DNA of 64,000 nucleotides, from the NCBI GenBank assembly GCA_017164015.1, contig CP071065.1:7655501-7719500 (forward strand). The letters run 5' to 3'. Under the pieces are notes generated by a model that was not told where the DNA came from, made no database searches, and worked only from the letters and a program-made list of their open reading frames with translations. How positions within the stretch are numbered: position 1 is the stretch's first letter; every line of letters begins with the position of its first letter. Shown piece after piece: positions 25,156 to 32,656 of the stretch. Both the position numbers and the translations under genes were made by a program. Source of the DNA: Nostoc sp. UHCC 0702 (GTDB lineage Bacteria; Cyanobacteriota; Cyanobacteriia; Cyanobacteriales; Nostocaceae).

Positions 25156-27351
25156 TCACTGTGACTTTGGCACCGACCAAGAACGCACCTGTCCCAAAGT
25201 CACAGGAATGATGTAGCTAACATCAATGGTAAATCGATAAACCCTTCTCGCCCGAAGACCATTTTCCGGGTCAAAAAACTTCAGCTTCACATCCCAACAA
25301 TCACTGTCTAGCCGACAAAAAGGACTTTTCTCTACTTCAATACTGTCAAGTTCCATACCTCTAGAAACAGCTTCCGCAAAACTAGAAGCCGCTTGAAAAG
25401 CGTTAGTTGCAGCAAAATTTAACGCTCTATCTTTAGAAGTTTGCCCTAAATTCTGCAAATCATAGTATACTCTTTGCAAGAAGCTACTCAGAGATCTTCG
25501 CAACCTAATTTCGTCAGCGGTTATTTGTTGAGAACTCACAGTTTCTAAAGCTGCACTCACCAGGCTGTTAATTTTCCAGCCGTACATCCCCCGAATATTT
25601 GGTAATGTCACCACCGGCACGACTTGCCCAGAAAACAACTCAACAGTTCTGTCAGTTAACCGTGCGGGAAAACTCACCCGTTCAATGTAGTCTTCACTGT
25701 CTTGGGGTTGTACCTGTCCGGCTAATATTATCTGCAAAGTTTCGTAGACATCGGCAGCAAATGCACCTTTGGGATCGATGGCGTAAATGGGAGTAAGTTC
25801 TTGGTTAAGCGTCCAAATTAAAGATTTTGCTTCTGACGGGTTTTGTTCTAAATAATCTGCCATTTGCCGCGCATCGTAAGGGTTGGCGGGAACAGTTGTC
25901 CCGTCAATTTGCACATTTGGCATCAATTGTTTAAACGAGTCGCGTCTGGCTTCGGTGCCAAAGTCATAACCTAAAGTTCCTAAAGCGTAGACAAGGTTTG
26001 TTTTCAGGCTTGGGGTGATACCTTCGGCGGGTTGACTGGTGGTGAGGAATGTTGCAGGAGAATTGATGGTTGCAGTTTGGGAACTGGTAACTGAAGTCAG
26101 CCAGTCTTCAGAAGTCTGCAAAGGCTGCAAATTTGTGGCTGAAGCGGTGACGCTGGCTGGTTGACCTAACCCCCCCAGCCCCCCTTCCCTAGTAGGGAAG
26201 GGGGGAGTAAATTCTTGTTCTCTAACTCCCCTCTCCTCGTAGGAGAGGGGTTGGGGGAGAGGTTCTCTAACTCCCCTCTGTTTGTAGGAGAGGGGTTGAG
26301 GGAGAGGTCGAACACCAGCTAACACTTCCCCAGTCAATAACTCATATGCGCCAGGTATATTCAACTTACCCAACAAACAACGTTCTGGTTCCTCCACCTC
26401 TTGAGGATCGCAAGGAATAGCACTATTTAAAATCGCGCTTCGCACTGCTTCGGCGTTGGGTTGTTCACCTCGTTGCAATTGCAGACTCATCAGCAACGCA
26501 GAAATACCCGTAACAATGGGTGCAGCACAACTAGTGCCTTTTTCCCGGATGGGTTCATCTGTTCCTGGTTGTGCGCCTAAGATATTTTCCCCATTAGCCA
26601 TCACACCTTTATTTTGATAGTCGCCGCCGTAGTTGCTAAATTTAAACGGCTGTCCGTCATCGCGCATTGCACCCACCGTGAGAACACCGGGAATAATCGC
26701 AGGAATACACCAACATTCACCTTTATCATTCCCACCAGGAGCGACAATTAATATGTTATTGTCTTGGCATTGCTTCACCGCACGGGCAAATAAATCTGGG
26801 GTGACACCTGTTTGGGTGGGGTGACAAGCGGCGATGTGAATAATATTTGCTCCCCATTTTAAAGCTGTATTAATGGCATGGGTGAGGTTAACGGGTGAGA
26901 TAAAGTTGTCGTTATCGAAGGCGATGGGAATATTAATTGCTGTGCAGTTGGGTGCAATGCCAGGGGCAGGTGTACCGTGTTGCCCTAATATAGTACTAGA
27001 AATATGGGTGGCGTGACTGGATAAATCAATGCGATATCGAATGTCTTGAGGGAACTTTTCAAAAAATGCTTCTCTTTCTTTTTTCGTTTCGTCTTGGTCG
27101 TGATCTGGGTCTTCTTTTTTCGCTTTTTGCTGCTGATTAAATTCTGTCGCTAATTTAAGGTAATAAAAATATTCATCATTCAGTTCAATATCTTGTGTCC
27201 AATAGGGCTGAAATTGTATAAAATTTGCTCCTACAAAACAAGCACGTTCTAAGTCGGCAGGGCCGTCTAAAATGGCAATTTTAATCCGAGAATCGCCTAA
27301 TGTGCGTGTCCAAAGTTCAGGGATTCCGGGGATGTTAATCAGGTCTGGCAT
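25156..27351 (-). CDS. patG-like: PatG-like cyanobactin macrocyclase (subtilisin-type), no oxidase domain
   Basis: A 731-residue subtilisin-like protease of the PatA/PatG family. The triad is Asp29 (IAILDGPAD), His113 (SSHATHISS) and Ser274 (KGTSCAAP); the oxyanion Asn is 208. Between Asp29 and His113 are 84 residues, against 35 in the PatA-like gene of this locus. The extra charged helical stretch (NDEYFYYLKLATEF...KKEREAFFEKFPQ) matches the capping helices that let PatG ligate rather than hydrolyse. A repeat-encoded linker (about residues 347-397) leads to the C-terminal PatA/PatG domain (YALGTLGYDFG...). The azoline oxidase of PatG is absent, which fits a locus lacking PatD. It should remove the follower and join core ends. 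Confidence 0.88.
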   Translation of the reverse strand: MPDLINIPGIPELWTRTLGDSRIKIAILDGPADLERACFVGANFIQFQPYWTQDIELNDEYFYYLKLATEFNQQQKAKKEDPDHDQDETKKEREAFFEKFPQDIRYRIDLSSHATHISSTILGQHGTPAPGIAPNCTAINIPIAFDNDNFISPVNLTHAINTALKWGANIIHIAACHPTQTGVTPDLFARAVKQCQDNNILIVAPGGNDKGECWCIPAIIPGVLTVGAMRDDGQPFKFSNYGGDYQNKGVMANGENILGAQPGTDEPIREKGTSCAAPIVTGISALLMSLQLQRGEQPNAEAVRSAILNSAIPCDPQEVEEPERCLLGKLNIPGAYELLTGEVLAGVRPLPQPLSYKQRGVREPLPQPLSYEERGVREQEFTPPFPTREGGLGGLGQPASVTASATNLQPLQTSEDWLTSVTSSQTATINSPATFLTTSQPAEGITPSLKTNLVYALGTLGYDFGTEARRDSFKQLMPNVQIDGTTVPANPYDARQMADYLEQNPSEAKSLIWTLNQELTPIYAIDPKGAFAADVYETLQIILAGQVQPQDSEDYIERVSFPARLTDRTVELFSGQVVPVVTLPNIRGMYGWKINSLVSAALETVSSQQITADEIRLRRSLSSFLQRVYYDLQNLGQTSKDRALNFAATNAFQAASSFAEAVSRGMELDSIEVEKSPFCRLDSDCWDVKLKFFDPENGLRARRVYRFTIDVSYIIPVTLGQVRSWSVPKSQ
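26160..26310. repeat. dispersed repeat inserted in frame in the macrocyclase gene
   Basis: Two GTAGGAGAGGGGTTG(G/A)GGGAGAGG modules and one CCTAGTAGGGAAGGGGGG module, normally found between genes (compare 35330-35390 and 43120-43190). They are translated as LPQPLSYKQRGVRE, LPQPLSYEERGVRE and TPPFPTREGGLGGLG in the linker between the protease and C-terminal domains. Confidence 0.85.
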
Positions 27352-27389
27352 GATGGTTGTTGCTATAATAATAGGTAAAAACTTTTTTG

Positions 27390-28073
27390 CTAACTAGATA
27401 ATTTTTCAACAAAGCTTTGATGTTCTGGTGTAGATAATCCTTGCTGTAAAATTGCTAATACTTGAGCTAAGTCTCCTGATAATAATGCTGATTTAGCTAG
27501 CCATAAACCTGGAAACACTTGAGAGCAAATTATATTATCTGCATTTGGTTCAATTTGAATATACTGACCTTCATTTAACCTAAACCAATCAAATTGACGG
27601 TCATACACTCGCCAAATTAAATATTCTTGTACTTGATTACGGCGATAAACTTTGAGTTTTTCATGCAAATCATAGGAAGCACTAGAAGCGGCAATTTCTA
27701 CTATTAGTTCTGGCGCACCTTCGACATAATCATCTTCATTAATGCGTGACTGTCCGCCTTGTTCTATTCTGAGTATTGCATCTGGTTGTGGTTCATTATC
27801 AGCATCTAATAAAACAGTGGTATTATCTGCAAAACCTACGCTTGGTGTCGCTGCTTTGTAAACTCCTAGCCAAGCCATAATGTAAGCGTGGGGTTCTCCA
27901 TGACTTTTGATTCTTAAGGGGGATGGCACGTAAACAACTCCTTCAATTAATTCCGCTTTCTTAAGATTTGGCATTGCTTGGTAACGTCGCTCAAATTCAG
28001 CGCGGGTGAGTTTGTCGCCGTTTTCTAAAGGCAGAATTGTTAACAATTGAGCAGTTGTGTCAGTAGATATCAT
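27390..28073 (-). CDS. Uma2-family protein inside the cyanobactin locus
   Basis: A 227-residue Uma2/DUF820 protein with the PD-(D/E)XK-like core: LIEGVVYVPSPLRIKSHGEPH, then DADNEPQPDAILR (catalytic Asp region), PELIVEIAASSASYDLHEKLKVYRRNQVQEYLIWRV (E-x-K). A C-terminal helical tail follows (LLSGDLAQVLAILQQGLSTPEHQSFVEKL). It lies 38 bases upstream of the macrocyclase on the same strand and might be co-transcribed, but nothing links Uma2 proteins to peptide maturation, so it is probably a passenger. A broken homologue lies directly upstream. Confidence 0.88.
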   Translation of the reverse strand: MISTDTTAQLLTILPLENGDKLTRAEFERRYQAMPNLKKAELIEGVVYVPSPLRIKSHGEPHAYIMAWLGVYKAATPSVGFADNTTVLLDADNEPQPDAILRIEQGGQSRINEDDYVEGAPELIVEIAASSASYDLHEKLKVYRRNQVQEYLIWRVYDRQFDWFRLNEGQYIQIEPNADNIICSQVFPGLWLAKSALLSGDLAQVLAILQQGLSTPEHQSFVEKLSS

Positions 28074-28143
28074 AAATTTTTAGATCATAGTTAATTAATA
28101 GTATTTATAATTATAGCGATCGCTCCCAATTCCCCAAATAATT

Positions 28144-28580
28144 TTACTGCGATCGCTCCACATCTTTCTCAGCCAACATTTGCACAAAATCTTGATGTTC
28201 CTGACTTGCTAAACCTTGTTGTAATACTTCTAAAACCTTCGCCAAATTTCCTGCTAATAAAGCCGCTTTATCCAACCACAAACCTGGAAATACTTGAGAG
28301 GTTGTTTGAAAAGTATCATTGCTAACATCAAAATCTTAAAAACCTAACCCCCCAAGCCCCCCTGACCCTAATCCCCATGAAATTCGGGTTAAACCCGAAT
28401 TTCATAGGGGCCCCGAGTTCCCTACGAGGGAATGGGGGTTTCAAAGCCTATCGACCTTTCGGGGAGAGGAATGGAAGCGGGGTTCTTAGTATACTTTTCG
28501 ACTTTTCAAACATCCTCTGAGAGCAGATTATCCCATTGTCATCGGCTTCAAGTTGAATATATTCCCCAGATTTTTCGTGA
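28144..28580 (-). pseudogene. Uma2-family pseudogene, split by a MITE and truncated
   Basis: Read on the minus strand, 28518-28580 encodes EKSGEYIQLEADDNGIICS and 28144-28300 encodes SQVFPGLWLDKAALLAGNLAKVLEVLQQGLASQEHQDF..., contiguous parts of a Uma2 C-terminus very like the intact neighbour. A 217-bp element separates them, and everything upstream of about 28580 is replaced by a different hairpin repeat. The N-terminal two thirds are missing. Confidence 0.85.
28301..28517. mobile_element. MITE in the Uma2 pseudogene
   Basis: About 217 bp with imperfect terminal inverted repeats (GTTGTTTGAAAAGT at left, ACTTTTCAAACATCCTC at right). A flanking duplication TGAGAG is present at 28295-28300 and 28518-28523. 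Removing one copy restores the Uma2 frame. The interior carries CCTAACCCCCCAAGCCCCCC and a long hairpin (ATGAAATTCGGGTTAAACCC / GAATTTCAT). Confidence 0.75.
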
Positions 28581-28789
28581 GAAACAAGATCCCCGACTTA
28601 TCAAAGAAGTCGGGGATCTTGACACCGCGAATTCTTATAAATCAAATAGGATTGCTATAACTGATACAAATTCTTTCACCCCTGCTCCCTAGCTGCCTAT
28701 TTGTATCAACATTAAAGTAAAACGGTATTACGCCATAATTGACGCTTGCACTTAATGCACTTCGCGCCAGCGTATGATCACAATTTCAT
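28581..28789. repeat. hairpin repeats between the Uma2 pseudogene and the prenyltransferase
   Basis: GATCCCCGACTT-ATCAAAG-AAGTCGGGGATC (28590-28620) is a near-perfect stem. A second repeat (about 28660-28735: ACAAATTCTTTCACCCCTGC ... AGCTGCCTATTTGTATCAA) is shared with 51560-51657, where it has several extra CTCC(C/T)CTG units. Confidence 0.7.
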
Positions 28790-29689
28790 TTAACTATTGA
28801 AATCGAAAGATTTATAGTAATAAAGTCGAATATTCTCAATCCTGCTATTTTCCAACTCCCGTTGAGCCACTCCTACCCACATTTCAGGGAGAACTGCTTG
28901 ATGTTGATAGAAAGCATGAACCCTCTGGGCTGTATCGTTGATTGAAAAATAGCTCAACAAATCCTTTTTACCCTTCAGATTATAATATAATACTGGGTCG
29001 GCATTATCTTTCGACAAGCCGACGTAGAAGAAATTTGAAACCTGAAGGGGTTTTAGCACTAACGCAGGAAAGGTCTGCTTGAGAAAATTTTCAATATTGG
29101 GTTGTTGAAACTGCTCCTCTGTGAGTTCGCAATAAAGCTCAATTTCACTGCGACCATCTAAGTAGAAGTCGAATCCAATTAGAGGAACAGTTTGCAAGGC
29201 AATCCAACGTAAAGCCGCAGAATTATTACCGTCAAGAGCCAACGCAGTCTCTATTTTTTCTGGATAGTCATCTAGCCGAAAATGTATTTTCAAGCTAGAG
29301 TCGGCAAGATTTTCCCGAAGATCGATTCCTGTTGTAATTTTTACGATCTTGCTGAAATCAAACGATTTACCTAGAAATTGCTCAAGTAGGTCATAGTTGA
29401 TTTTAACATCCACTCGACTTTCAACTTGGCGAAAAAAATTCAGGGTTTGGGCTAGTCTTTCCTCAAGTTTTGGTTGTGGGACAAAAACCAGGAATCGTCC
29501 TGCTAGTAATTTATCTGCTTCGACTTTGCAGGAGGCTTCTATACTAGAGATCCCATTATTTTTAGCAACAAAGTCTTGAAAAATTTCCAGAGGATATAAA
29601 GATTCAACCTCAAATGCTTCTAGATGGGCATTGATGAAATGAAGTTTTTGCTCTGAAATCAATGATTCTTGAAAGATAGAGGTAGGCAT
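28790..29689 (-). CDS. patF-like: PatF/LynF-type cyanobactin prenyltransferase
   Basis: A 299-residue protein matching the LynF/TruF/PatF family (ABBA-like fold) that attaches isoprenyl groups to cyanobactin side chains, most often Tyr, Ser or Thr oxygen. Recognised segments: EQKLHFINAHLEAFEVESLYPLEIFQDFV at the start, SIEASCKVEADKLLAGRFLVF, INYDLLEQFLGKSFDFSKI, SSLKIHFRLDDYPEKIETALALDG and IGFDFYLDGRSEIELYCEL. Length is normal, no frameshift. It is transcribed with the four precursor genes upstream on the same strand. Whether it is active (PatF itself is doubtful, LynF active) and which residue it modifies cannot be read, but each precursor core has a Tyr. Confidence 0.9.
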   Translation of the reverse strand: MPTSIFQESLISEQKLHFINAHLEAFEVESLYPLEIFQDFVAKNNGISSIEASCKVEADKLLAGRFLVFVPQPKLEERLAQTLNFFRQVESRVDVKINYDLLEQFLGKSFDFSKIVKITTGIDLRENLADSSLKIHFRLDDYPEKIETALALDGNNSAALRWIALQTVPLIGFDFYLDGRSEIELYCELTEEQFQQPNIENFLKQTFPALVLKPLQVSNFFYVGLSKDNADPVLYYNLKGKKDLLSYFSINDTAQRVHAFYQHQAVLPEMWVGVAQRELENSRIENIRLYYYKSFDFNS

Positions 29690-29868
29690 AGCAAAATCAC
29701 GTTTTGATAATTTATAACAACTTATTATCAGTTGCTAATATTTTGATTCACACACAGAACAGATGCCAAGAAAATGCCGAAATTTCAAAGCTGGATACAC
29801 CTACCATATAACCACTCGTTGCAATAACCGGGAGTTTAAAAAAGTCTAAGTTCCGTTTCACACCTACA

Positions 29869-29905
29869 CCAGTGCCAGGTATCGAAAACGAGGAACTGGC
29901 ACTGG
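29869..29905 (-). other. stem-loop after precursor A
   Basis: CCAGTGCCAG / CTGGCACTGG, a perfect 10-bp stem with a GTATCGAAAACGAGGAA loop, 93 bases downstream of the precursor stop. No T run follows, so it is more likely an RNA-stability or partial-termination element than a simple terminator. Confidence 0.65.
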
Positions 29906-29997
29906 TTGTACGTCAATTCATTGATGCGAATCGTGCGCCAAGGGAAGTGGGAAAAGGATTTTGACCTTTTTTGAGGTGAGTGATAAAATTAGCCTGA

Positions 29998-30168
29998 TTA
30001 CTCCGCATCATCCCCTGCAAAAGGAAGAAATATAACTGCATCAGAATACAAGGATCGCTCCCCAACACCAACAGCCCCTATCCCTTCTTTTTCTACAAGG
30101 GAAGAATTTGTGTTGGTTTCTCTCGCTACAGGTGCAGCTTGTTGTGGACGCAAGTTTCTCTTTTTCAT
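29998..30168 (-). CDS. patE-like: cyanobactin precursor A, 56 aa
   Basis: Ribosomal precursor peptide. Leader MKKRNLRPQQAAPVARETNT-NSSLVEKEGIGA, proposed core VGVGERSLYSDAVIFLP (17 residues), follower FAGDDAE then TAA. LRPQQ...VAR leaders and FAGDDAE followers are typical of the azoline-free anacyclamide/piricyclamide/kawaguchipeptin-like cyanobactins. The core limits are inferred: the end from the P before FAGDDAE, the start from the point where precursors diverge. It is the last of four and the longest core. AAGGA sits about 11 bases before the ATG. Confidence 0.88.
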   Translation of the reverse strand: MKKRNLRPQQAAPVARETNTNSSLVEKEGIGAVGVGERSLYSDAVIFLPFAGDDAE

Positions 30169-30573
30169 GAGATTTTTTTCCTTAGTCTATGTTACTTGTT
30201 TTGTGGACAACTTCTTCAGTGTTGAAGAAGACTTTGTTGGTGAAAGCACTCGCAGCGTGAAGCGCAAATTGACAAGCAGTGGCAATTCACCAGAAACTTA
30301 AGGTAAGTGCGATCGCCTACGGTGGGGCGTAGCCCATCGCGCAGTATGATTAAGTCAGTGCGCTATGCAGATGAGAGAGAGTTAGTGCGATCGCGCTGCA
30401 TTGGATAATTACAAGTGCGATCGCATTCTCTTGACGAACAGCAAGCCATTCATCAAAAACTTACCCCCCTTAATCCCCCGATATATTGGGGGGAAATCGA
30501 AAATCTAGTTCCCTCCCCTTGATAAGGGGAGGGTTAGGGTGGGGTAAAACACCTCACGCAAAAGCCACCCCCC

Positions 30574-30600
30574 GTGCCAGGTATCGAAAACGAGTGGCAC
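30574..30600 (-). other. stem-loop after precursor B
   Basis: GTGCCA / TGGCAC with the same ATCGAAAACGA loop; five loop-side bases are missing compared with units A and C. Confidence 0.6.
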
Positions 30601-30695
30601 TGGTTGTACGTCAATTCATTGATGCGAATCGTGCGCCAAGGGAAGTAGAAAAAGGATTTTGACCTTTTTTGAGGTGAGTGATAAAATTAGCCTGA

Positions 30696-30836
30696 TTACT
30701 CCGCATCATCCCCTGCAAAAGGAGCATAGTTGGGTATTTGTAGTTGTGCCCCTATCCCTCTTTCAAGGGAAGAATTTGTGTTGGTTTCTCTCGCTACAGG
30801 TGCAGCTTGTTGTGGACGCAAGTTTCTCTTTTTCAT
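30696..30836 (-). CDS. patE-like: cyanobactin precursor B, 46 aa
   Basis: Same leader (through ARETNTNSS), then LERGIGA, proposed core QLQIPNYAP (9 residues), follower FAGDDAE. No Cys; one Tyr. A longer open frame runs upstream through the shared 5' flank, but MKKRNLRPQQ with its AAGGA site is the start. The upstream frame stays open in three units only because the DNA is duplicated. Confidence 0.9.
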   Translation of the reverse strand: MKKRNLRPQQAAPVARETNTNSSLERGIGAQLQIPNYAPFAGDDAE

Positions 30837-31249
30837 GAGATTTTTTTCCTTAGTGTATGTTACTTGTTTTGTGGACAACTTCTTCAGTGTTGAAGAAGAC
30901 TTTGTTGGTGAAAGCACTCGCAGCGTGAAGCGCAAATTGACAAGCAGTGGCAATTCACCAGAAACTTAAGGTAAGTGCGATCGCCTACGGTGGGGCGTAG
31001 CCCATCGCGCAGTATGATTAAGTCAGTGCGCTATACAGATGAGAGAGAGTTAATGCGATCGCGCTGCATTGGATAATTACAAGTGCGATCGCATTCTCTT
31101 GACGAACAGCAAGCCATTCATCAAAAACTTACCCCCCTTAATCCCCCCGATGTATTGGGGGGGGAAACAAGAAATCCAGTTCCAGTTCCCTCCCCTTTAT
31201 AAGGGGAGGGTTAGGGTGGGGTAACACCCGTCAACCAAAAGCCTCCCCC

Positions 31250-31280
31250 GTGCCAGGTATCGAAAACGAGGAACTGGCAC
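31250..31280 (-). other. stem-loop after precursor C
   Basis: GTGCCAG / CTGGCAC with the GTATCGAAAACGAGGAA loop, nearly identical to unit A. Confidence 0.6.
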
Positions 31281-31375
31281 TGGTTGTACATCAATTCATT
31301 GATGCGAATCGTGCGCCAAGGGAAGTGGAAAAAGGATTTTGACCTTTTTTGAGGTGAGTGATAGAATCGAAGTGA

Positions 31376-31516
31376 TTACTCCGCGTCATCCCCTGCAAAA
31401 GGAGCTCCATAACCAATATAGAGCCCTTGGAGTCCTTTTTCTCCCAAGGAAGAATTTGTGTTGGTTTCTCTCGCTACAGGTGCAGCTTGTTGGGGACGCA
31501 AGTTTCTCTTTTTCAT
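31376..31516 (-). CDS. patE-like: cyanobactin precursor C, 46 aa
   Basis: Leader identical through NSSL, then GEKGLQG in place of the GIGA ending, proposed core LYIGYGAP (8 residues; QGLYIGYGAP if the leader is cut earlier), follower FAGDDAE. It contains two Tyr and no Cys, Ser or Thr. A silent change at Pro8 (CCC, not CCA) is shared with precursor D, so C and D form one sub-lineage. Confidence 0.88.
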   Translation of the reverse strand: MKKRNLRPQQAAPVARETNTNSSLGEKGLQGLYIGYGAPFAGDDAE

Positions 31517-31920
31517 GAGATTTTTTTCCTTAGTCTATGTTACTTGTTTTGTGGACAACTTCTTCAGTGTTGAAGAAGACTTTGTTGGTGAAAGCACTCG
31601 CAGCGTGAAGCGCAAATTGACAAGCAGTGGCAATTCACCAGAAACTTAAGGTAAGTGCGATCGCCTACGGTGGGGCGTAGCCCATCGCGCAGTATGATTA
31701 AGTCAGTGCGCTATACAGATGAGAGAGAGTTAGTGCGATCGCTCTTGTTGGATAATTACAAGTGCGATCGCATTCTCTTGACGAACAGCAAGCCATTCAT
31801 CAAAAACTTACCCCCCTTAATCCCCCGATATATTGGGGGGAAATCGAAAATCTAGTTCCCTCCCCTTGATAAGGAGAGGGTTAGGGTGGGGTAAAACACC
31901 TCACGCAAAAGCCACCCCCC

Positions 31921-31952
31921 GTGCCAGGTATCGCAAAACGAACAACTGACAC
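31921..31952 (-). other. degenerate stem-loop after precursor D
   Basis: GTGCCAG / CTGACAC with a changed loop (TATCGCAAAACGAACAA). One stem pair is lost, the most diverged of the four. Confidence 0.5.
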
Positions 31953-32047
31953 TAGTTGTACGTCAATTCATTGATGCGAATCGTGCGCCAAGGGAAGTGG
32001 AAAAAGGATTTTGACCTTTTTTGAGGTGAGTGATCAAATTAGCCTGA

Positions 32048-32197
32048 TTACTCCGCATCATCCCCTGCAAAAGGATCACCCGTAAAATACCCCGGTATCT
32101 GTGCCCCTATCCCTTCTTTTTCTACAAGGGAAGAATTTGTGTTGGTTTCTCTCGCTACAGGTGCAGCTTGTTGGGGACGCAAGTTTCTCTTTTTCAT
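32048..32197 (-). CDS. patE-like: cyanobactin precursor D, 49 aa
   Basis: Leader identical through NSSLVEKEGIGA (as in precursor A), proposed core QIPGYFTGDP (10 residues), follower FAGDDAE. It contains one Tyr and one Thr. It is the first precursor in transcription order; its 5' flank (GGAGAAAATCTC before ATG) differs from the other three and lies in the divergent gap shared with the PatA-like gene. Confidence 0.88.
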   Translation of the reverse strand: MKKRNLRPQQAAPVARETNTNSSLVEKEGIGAQIPGYFTGDPFAGDDAE

Positions 32198-32656
32198 GAG
32201 ATTTTCTCCGATTTAAAGATTAACACAAAGCCAGCAACTCAGTAATATTTGCCAGTTAATTCATATCTTGCACCTACACCAACCCATGCACCATACATAG
32301 TATTAAGGTTTTTTGGAGTTCAAAAACCCGTGACCATTTGTTTGACACAACTTGATTACTCAAGTGGGAATGTGAGTAGTGAAATTTATGTATTAAACAA
32401 ACAGTACTGAAAACATCATGTACTTGTCAAGCTGTTAAACAGTAAATATTTTAATTGCTCAAAGTACAAAAATAAATAAATAAAAAAATGCCAGTTTTAT
32501 AGGAAAGTTAAGACAGTTAAGGATTCATTTGTTAAGAAAAATATTTTTTATGCCTACAACTGATTTTTAAGTTTTATGTACACCGCTATCAACATCACTC
32601 AAAAGTCTGTATCTTCATAACTGTGATTACTAGATTTTGCTTGCTCTAGCATTCAA
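32198..32656. promoter_or_regulatory. divergent intergenic region between precursor D and the PatA-like gene
   Basis: About 460 AT-rich bases with no ORF. It must contain the promoter of the leftward precursor operon and that of the rightward patA-patB-patC-like genes. I cannot place -10/-35 boxes with confidence. Confidence 0.5.

Larger units (their letters stand above)
29869..32205 (-). repeat. tandem array of about 680-bp units, each with one cyanobactin precursor
   Basis: Precursor starts are 668, 680 and 681 bases apart. Units share almost all sequence: the 5' flank (AAGGAAAAAAATCTC before ATG), leader, follower, a 3' stem-loop, an AAAAGG-rich segment, HIP1-containing spacer and a CCCCTCCCC hairpin. 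They differ mainly in the core codons. The most upstream gene (D, start 32197) has a different 5' flank, so it is probably the original copy. Confidence 0.9.

Noticed and set aside
30837..30953. Longer N-terminus for precursor B (85 codons)
   Set aside because: The extra 39 residues run through the upstream flank; the leader start with an AAGGA site is MKKRNLRPQQ as in all four copies.
30110..31649. Three conserved 63-79 codon plus-strand frames (MRFFSLVYVTCFVDNFF...)
   Set aside because: They are antisense to the cyanobactin precursors and their 5' flank; they are alike only because the DNA is tandemly duplicated.
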